A stretch of 64,000 nucleotides of DNA, from NCBI GenBank assembly GCA_920105625.2, contig OV050033.1:16078001-16142000 (forward strand), in the 5' to 3' direction. Below are positions 57,713 through 64,000 of the stretch, one piece after another. A program made the translations under genes and the position numbers. This stretch comes from Clusia tigrina. Taxonomy: Eukaryota; Arthropoda; Insecta; Diptera; Clusiidae. The notes beneath the pieces were generated by a model. That model made no database searches. It was not told the origin of the DNA and was given only the letters and a program-made list of their open reading frames with translations. The stretch's first letter is position 1. Every line of letters starts with the position of its first letter.

Positions 57713-59531
57713 AGAGAGTGGAATTATGTTTCTCCTCTATTGCTAATTTTTCACGTTGTTCTTAAACTGAGAATAAACTCGTCTTGACTATCCTTACTAT
57801 TCTAGCTATCATTGTATATGAAAAGTCTGTTAATCCGCTTTTCTTGCTGGTATGATTCAGTCTATCAATCGTTCCAATTATTTTGACGCATCCACAAATT
57901 GTCTGCAAATTTCATCGCACGAGCTCCTCTCATCTAAGCTATAATTTAAAGTTTCTTGAACTTTTATGCACACATGTCTTTTTTGGTTACAATGGAATTT
58001 GTGGAGGAGTGAATACACTTGAAGAAAACTTTGTATAGAACATTTAAATTAGAAACCTTTGAAAATTTGATTACAAAATAACATCTCAGCATATGGAAAA
58101 CATTGTGAAAATGTAAAAAGATCGTAAATCTCCAAAAAGGATAGTTTGTAATTAATGTGACATATGTAGTGCCTCTTTCAAGGACTTTATAGACAAGCAG
58201 CATGGCAGAGACCATATCATACTTAATACAAAAACAATTTGAGGAAATATTTCTACTAATTCCAACAACCATGGTTAATTCTGGAAAGGATTTTTGTGGA
58301 GTTAACCGCACATTATGAAATTTTTAATGAATCACTCCCAATAACTTTGAAGATATGAGGTCCTTCGTCATTCATGAGTAGTTGGGGTTATCTGACCTTT
58401 ATGTTTATCCTATTTTTTTTCTATTTTGAACAGTATTTAAATTATTTTTCTGGAATAATTTGCTTGACTCTTCCGAATGAAATCAAACCCTAAAATAGGC
58501 TCCTTCATTGATTAGAGATAATTTACAAATGATTCCCCATGTTCATCAGTGCACTGTTGCGTGACAAACCAATGCTCCCAGTACAACATTGCCAAGTGGT
58601 AGCCGGCATCTCTAAAATATGGGTTTTTATCGTCTGGACGACCAACTCTTGTGATGAAAAAAGCTGAGCACACAATTTATTATAGATGGAAATAAAAAGA
58701 ATGGGATATTGCTGAGGCTGTCAGCAGAATGAGACGTCAATTTTTGACCTACAGATACTTGCGGTCTTGATCACTTACGAGTCGGGTTATCCTTTTATAG
58801 GATAATTCGACGTATGGCATTTTTATTGAAGAGGCTGCTGGCGGATGAGCCAAACAGTGGAATGGCGTTTACTTTTCGGCTCATTTCCATGAGTCCATGA
58901 CTCGTGATGCCTACTGGCATTTGACGACTCTCTGCTGAAACTTATCACCATTTCTCGCGCCCAATTCACAAGAGGCTCTTCTTGGCTATTCTTTAAGTGA
59001 GGAGAGATCCAACATTGCAGAGGTTCTTAACAACCTAATTATATGTAGAATATATATAGTAGTTCTTTGCTGATATATCTTCAATATTTGACATAGTTGT
59101 GCCTTAGCCACACAGTTATATGTTTCAAGTTATGATTTATTTATTTATTTCAAATGATTTATATAGTAATGAATTAAAATATAAATAAAAGTACTTAGCA
59201 GCATTATCAACTTAGGCTTGCGGCTGTCAAGTTATGATATTCTGAAGCCTTCTACATAATCTTTTTAAAATATTTGGGATGAGATGTACACTTGGAATAA
59301 GCATCGTGTTTATAAGCTGAATATTATTCGTATCTTGATTTCTTTGGAAGTTGTTGCTTATTATTATCTTTTAAACTTAACTCCATAAAAAATTATGTAT
59401 ACAACAGTCTCAGGGAATGAAGTAGTAGCTAGGGTTTTCGAAACATAGGGAAAGAAATGTTAAAAGAAGAATTTCGAAATCGTGTCTTGGATGACATTCG
59501 ATCCCGCTACTGTACTAGAACAGGGGGCCTC
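57713..59531. other. AT-rich region, mostly unassigned
   Basis: No gene. A TTATTTATTTATTTC tract at 59140-59154 could be the complement of an (AAAT)n retroposon tail. The minus frame 57964-58311 (115 codons) has no recognisable domain. A TTATCCTTTTATAGGATAA hairpin lies at about 58788-58806. Confidence 0.4.
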
Positions 59532-60345
59532 TTAGTTAGTTAGTGGTGGCTGCCTAACAGGCACACTTAGGCCAGGATTGAGCAGCTGTGGTACCACGAT
59601 AAAAAGGGGATTGAGACTCTTGTCTGCCATATAGTAATTAAGATAGTCATCCAGTACTCCGGATGAATCTGAGCAGGCTCTTTAGCTCCACTGAACTCAG
59701 ATTCTCCAGATAATTGAAATACTGTCTGCCTAGATATCTCCATCTGCTTTTGGAAATAGAGGGGTAATGATATAGGAGGTGAAATATCGTTTTAATCCTC
59801 CTGATTCTCGTCGTAGCATTTCCTATAGAAGTCTGATACATCTAGGCCAAGGCTTCTGTCGTGAAAGCCAACGAGACAGTGTCTTGTGAGCGTGGAGGTA
59901 ATGGTGCATAAAGAGGCTCTGTCTAAGAAAATGTGCCCTAAGCTGCGCTTGGAATTGAGCTCTAACCAGAGTTATTGAGTTGTGTTTCAAGTTCTTTCCT
60001 ATAGCCACCTTTGGTTGGCCTTCTTTTTGAACTTCCAACTAATGAGTAATGTGCAAACACCAGTTAAGGTTTCGAATTCCATTAACTGCTTAGTAGTAGC
60101 TTCTTTTACGAGTTCATTAGCTAAGCAGTTGCTCTCGATATCTCGTTCTGGAACCCACGTACTGCTGATAGAGGATCTTTCCGCTAGTTCATTAAGAGCT
60201 GAGCAACAAGTCGCCATTATTCTGGAAGTGGTGACAGAGCTTTTATTAGGGACTTGATAGCTGCCTGATTATGACTAAATATGTCGTTGCATTCCTCTAT
60301 AGGGTTCAACTGGCCGATACGCATCATAGTTCCAAGTAAACTGGG
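59532..60345 (-). mobile_element. Non-LTR fragment linking RNase H module to the GGTAGG-type 3' end
   Basis: Read on the minus strand from about 60285, it gives H-N-Q-A-A-I-K-S-L (usual form D-S-Q-A-A-I-K-A-L), then S-T-W-V-P-E-R-D-I-E-S-N, L-A-N-E-L-V-K-E-A-T and K-K-A-N-Q-R-W. These are the third and fourth RNase H motifs with their key residues changed. After frame breaks it reads T-L-T-R-H-C-L-V-G-F-H and L-D-V-S-D-F-Y-R-K-C-Y-D-E-N near 59870-59795, then H-L-L-Y-H-Y-P-S-I-S-K-S-R-W-R-Y-L-G. The 3' end follows: GTGGTACCACAGCTG, CTAAGTGTGCC, GCAGCCACCA and CTAACTAACTAA at 59543-59532. This copy shows that the GTGGC / AAGCACACTTAG / GTGATACCAC blocks elsewhere are the 3' ends of such elements. 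Confidence 0.75.
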
Positions 60346-60759
60346 ATATACTTCAATTAATATTCACACTGGTTTAAAGTCGTCTTCTCGAATACAAGTT
60401 TTCAAATGTTTGCTTTGGAAGGAACTTTAAAGTGAAATCACTCTGACTTGCAAGTAGGAATTGTCTCAGTAGGAATAGTTTCATCCAAATTTGAACTCAC
60501 AATTCAAGAGTCTGGAACTTCTTTCATTCAGCTTTTTGGGACTTGTTTTATTTGTTTTGAAACCATTTTTTTGGACACCTGCATTTTCTGAGCTCATCTC
60601 ATAAGAGGAAACTTTTATATACAATATCGATTGCCGCTCTCACAAGTGGTGTCCCAAGACATATTTAGTTTCCTCTATCGCACATTTATAATCTGCGGAA
60701 GATTTATTTAAATCAGGGAGAAATAAAAAATTTCCTTGAATTCGGCTTTTGGTCTGGCG
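60346..60759. other. Spacer, possible decayed 5' part of the element
   Basis: It could extend the RNase H remnant, but the resemblance is too weak to align. Confidence 0.35.
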
Positions 60760-62090
60760 GCAAAAAGCCAATGTACGAAGGCCAATGTACGTGGAACAGC
60801 CATTAATTAAATTTTAAACCTCTTCAAACAACAACAATGAACACAGACATAAAAAAAAAAAAATTGAAAAAACCACACCAAAACCGACAAACCATAAATT
60901 CAGCCCAATCTCTCCGAATCACAACAAAACAACAATTTGCCAAGGCGAATTTCTAACAATTCGAAGCAATTTCCATACAAAACGTTTTCGACGCGAATTT
61001 TACAAATTCAAATTCCGATGCGAAACGTCTGCAACCGTCCATAATGGGAGTAGCAAAGCAGCGCCAGAGTACAGTTGGGGTGGGTTGCCTGTGTGGCTGA
61101 TGCAGTTTTTGATCATCTCAAATGGAACGCGCAGGCAGCCATTTAGAAAAATTCCAAACCCAACCGAGCGGCATGGCATGAAGATGCATGAGCACCTTGA
61201 CCTGTTGCAGAAGCCACACACATGCACACTCACACACACATTGAAGCTTTGTCTGCTGTGGGTAAAAGTTGCTAACGATGAGGCACACACTCACTCACTT
61301 GCACGTGGGGCAAATATGCATATGCAAACAACCTTAACCGCGCACCGGATACAACATTAACAGTTAGTTTACTGTTATTAGCGTTTCTTGCTGCCACCTT
61401 TTGCAGTGTTTCGCTTCACTTTTCCACGTCCACGTCCACGTCTATATCTGCGGCTGTTCGCTTTTCCCGCCCGCTGTTTGTCGAGATTCAAGTGTAAGTT
61501 GACACTTAAGGCGGTTGTTTGCAGCGCTGGCTTTTTCCAGCTTGTTTGGCAAACAATAATAAATAATTTAGCTGCTTAAAAAGCGTTTAGAGATCATCAT
61601 AATCATCATCATCATCACCACCACCATCATCACCATCATCGTAGTCGTCGTCGTCGTCATTATGAGGAGGGAATGAGTGCTGCCATAATTGGCTTTTTAT
61701 GTTAAATATTTGTTAACTATTTTACGCTTCGCCGTTCAGTCTTCAGCACGGCTTTATTTGCTGCCGCTGCTATTGCGGCTACTGCTGCTACTGGTGCTGT
61801 GGTTGTTGCCGCTCGCATAATTGTGGGCATCGTTGTCATTTAACGGCAAATTGGTAGCGTTTAAATGTGTGCTCAAATAATTCTCATGAAAAATTGTAAA
61901 TAATGCTTCTTTAACGACATGTTTGCATTAAATGTATTTACACTGTTCTTTCCTTCACTTGGAGCAAGCAGTGCATCTGCTCGTGCCATTTGGAAGCCAG
62001 TGGCACATGGTGACATTCGCGCAGCTAAAGCCGTGCAATAACAACACCGCCAGCTTCAGCTTGAACTCTTCTCTAAACTACGAGCTTAAA
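60760..62090. other. Non-repetitive island with CAT/CGT tract
   Basis: (CA)n-like runs are at 61217-61240. An imperfect CAT/CAC tract passes into GTCGTCGTC at 61595-61659. Opposing frames at 61000-61360 have no recognisable domain. Confidence 0.45.
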
Positions 62091-63309
62091 AAAAGTTATT
62101 TGGTGTCTTGAATTGGTGAACGGCATTGTCCATGAACCTTTACCATTCTTCAGACTGAGCATGAGAGTCATGACGATCGATGATGCTGTCTGTTTGTGGG
62201 CTAAGCAAAAAAGAAGTTCGAGTATTGACCCAATTTTTTGTTGCTTTTGAGGAAGTGTACAATTTTAGTTTGCGAATAATTTGCATTGTGCGACTCCATT
62301 CACGGACTGAAAGTGCAATGCCTGCGGAGTTGTTCACCCTACGACCTGAGTGGTTGCGGTTGTGGTTTCAGCACAGTTTCTATTGTTATCAGCGTGCAGA
62401 GTTTCCTATTGAATGGGTTCAACGCTTCTATCGAAGATTTCACTTATATACTTGAATAGAGCAGACAGAGGCGTGTTCACAGTTGGAATGTGCAACAACT
62501 TGAATGCTACTGCCCCCGATTTCTCTTGCAGGGTGGGTAGAAGAGAAATCTTCCGCAGAGGCGTGGTAGATAGGAGGGTGTTGTGTGAATGTTAGATGGT
62601 GGTGTTGCCTACATTTATGTTAGATGGGGTGTTGTCTACATTGTTTATGAATAATTCTTCTACTTGGATGTATATTTATATACGAATTCATAACTAATTA
62701 TGTAGTGGATTTTCAAAAGAATTAGCAATGTTTCAAAGGAATTAGGAATCTATCTTTAGCATTTAGAGAATCTCCAACCACACAGTTCTAAATATATTCT
62801 GTTGTGTAGCTGCAAACACGTCACACATCATAATCGCAACTCACAGTAACAAAATTGAGGAAATTTCTTGAAAGCGTCAACCACGACTTCAAAGTGAAAA
62901 TTACGGGAGTTAAGTACCAGAAAATACTCGAAGGTATAGAAAGTTGCTTTGCGAGCTTAAAATATGAATGAATTGAAAACATTTTGGAACATCACACCCA
63001 CCCACTTATAGTACATTGAAAGTGGTCATATTCCTACATGTAAATTGTAGTAACAAACTCAGCCAACAATGGATGCAAGTTGCGCCAATGTCCCTATAAC
63101 GAAACATCTTCCTAGTTTCCCCTACCAATTTCTGACAAGTTTCAAGTAAGTTTGATTACAACAGTTCGAATTGGAACTGATTGTAACTACAGCCTAATGT
63201 GGTAATTTTACATAGGAATTTGAAGAGTTTAGATCATAATAACAAAAATAGTGATGTGTCAATTATTAAACAACACTATTCTGGCCTATACGAAACGCGT
63301 ATGAAGTGG
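62091..63309. other. Unassigned AT-rich region
   Basis: TTAGATGGTGGTGTTG and TTAGATGGGGTGTTG repeat near 62593-62635 with TCTACATT. Opposing frames at 62140-62455 overlap and look random. Confidence 0.4.
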
Positions 63310-63683
63310 CCGTGAGGAGTGGATCATAACAAGGGATACCCTTGCAGGGGACATCAATTTTATTGAGCATTATAGTATAAAAGGGAGAGAAGTGCATCAT
63401 GACAAAGGACACCCTTGCAGGGAACAATAATTTTATAGAGCCTTATAATACAAAAGGGAGAGAAGTGCATCTTGACAAAGGATACCTTTGCAGAGAACAT
63501 CAATTTTATTAAGTCTATAATGTAGAAGGGAGAGAAGTACATCATGACAAAGAATACCTTTGAAGAGATCATAAATTTCATTGAGCCGTATAATATAGAA
63601 GGGAGGGAAGTACATCATGACAAAGAATACCTTTGAAGAAATCATAAATTTCATTGAGCCGTATAATATAGAAGGGAGAATAG
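63310..63683. repeat. Minisatellite, 5 x 72-73 bp
   Basis: GGGAGAGAAGT (or GGGAGGGAAGT) starts at 63383, 63456, 63528 and 63601, with a final GGGAGAA at 63674 and a diverged first unit from about 63310. Units contain CATCATGACAAAG, ACCTTTG or CCCTTGCAG, and ATYAATTTTATTGAG-type sequence. Adjacent units 4 and 5 are the most alike. The minus-strand frames across it are by-products. Confidence 0.93.
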
Positions 63684-63784
63684 GATTAATATCTGAGACG
63701 AAGTGGTCTACTTTATAATTCAGAAATCGAAGGGTAAATTTTACAATTCTATAGAAGAAAGAGATTCCAACTACTGAAATTAAT

Positions 63785-63982
63785 TCCCAGCACTAATGCA
63801 CAAACGAAAGAAGCATTTGGGTAATCATCTAATAATTCATGCAGGAATGAGACACAGGAAAATAGGCTAAACACAAAAATTTATCATGGAAACTGGACTC
63901 AGAGATATATTCTGAATTCATGAAGGGGGCACAATAGATATCTAAGGTCGGAGTGGAAGATCTCCCCTTAATAATAATAATA
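63785..63982 (+). mobile_element. I-like non-LTR 3' end with (TAA)n tail
   Basis: CGAAAGAAGCATTTGGGTAA and the following 120 bases match 5751-5900 closely (including GGAAACTGGACTCAGAGA). The conserved end GGGGGCACAATAGAT is at 63925-63939 and TCTAAGGTCGGAGTGG follows. A (TAA)n tract lies at 63969-63982. Only the last part of the reading frame is represented. It is truncated just right of the 73-bp array. Confidence 0.8.
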
Positions 63983-64000
63983 CTGAAATTAGTGTAGAAA

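Noticed and set aside
58788..58806. TTATCCTTTTATAGGATAA hairpin resembling a terminator
   Set aside because: A 7-bp AT-rich palindrome is expected by chance in 64 kb, and the genome is not bacterial.

Overview
The window looks like non-coding DNA from a higher dipteran, most likely a tephritid-type fruit fly. This is an inference from the AT-rich composition, the many CAA/CAG/GAT triplet tracts, the frequent minisatellites, and the decayed non-LTR retrotransposons with I-factor-like (TAA)n tails. No database search was possible. I found no host protein-coding gene, no intact tRNA or rRNA, and nothing bacterial. Nearly all open frames are short and look random. The best frames are retrotransposon fragments or the open phase of a tandem repeat. 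The window is best read as a large intron or an intergenic desert.

Layout. Two kinds of DNA alternate. The first is a set of non-repetitive islands: about 1-330, 2400-3480, 6200-7480, 9954-11450, 19560-22640, 24250-25640, 26770-27480, 30480-31030, 32650-33540, 35840-38100, 39150-40050, 42200-42960, 45208-46600, 48660-49680, 51700-52150, 53540-54780 and 60760-62090. These are richer in CG-containing words and triplet microsatellites, and they hold most copies of a recurrent 8-mer, TACTCGTA. Between them lie AT-rich stretches filled with decayed transposons and tandem arrays.

Retrotransposons. At least ten fragments derive from the 3' end of non-LTR elements, all sharing one C-terminal layout: the end of an RNase H domain, then an L-T-G-H-C block, then a C-x2-C...H...C zinc-finger-like block. 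Plus-strand coding copies are at 748-1077, 5398-5905, 29181-29466, 35100-35683, 47395-47500, 50180-50972 and 54960-55095. A plus-strand tail-only copy is at 63785-63982. Minus-strand coding copies are at 18840-19150 and 59532-60345. Two 3' end types occur. One is CACAATAGATCT...AGGTCG followed by (TAA)n. The other ends in (CCTA)n-like repeats and shows as GGTAGG tracts when the element is on the minus strand. The 59.5-60.3 kb copy links the second tail to the same coding module.

Tandem arrays. Unrelated minisatellites are unusually dense: 4 x 50 bp (8781), 3.7 x 77 bp (9667), 3 x 102 bp (23416), 4 x about 180 bp (26050), 9 x 75 bp (34298), 12 x 86 bp (40873), 14 x 14 bp (53117), 57 x 45 bp (55163-57712) and 5 x 73 bp (63310), plus smaller ones. 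Several show higher-order structure, either alternating dimers or 15-unit blocks in the 45-bp satellite. Three arrays sit within about 150 bp of a retrotransposon fragment.

Most notable single structure: a nearly perfect 150-bp inverted repeat with a 9-base loop at 47669-47973. In insects this shape can make a hairpin RNA (endo-siRNA source) or mark a foldback element.
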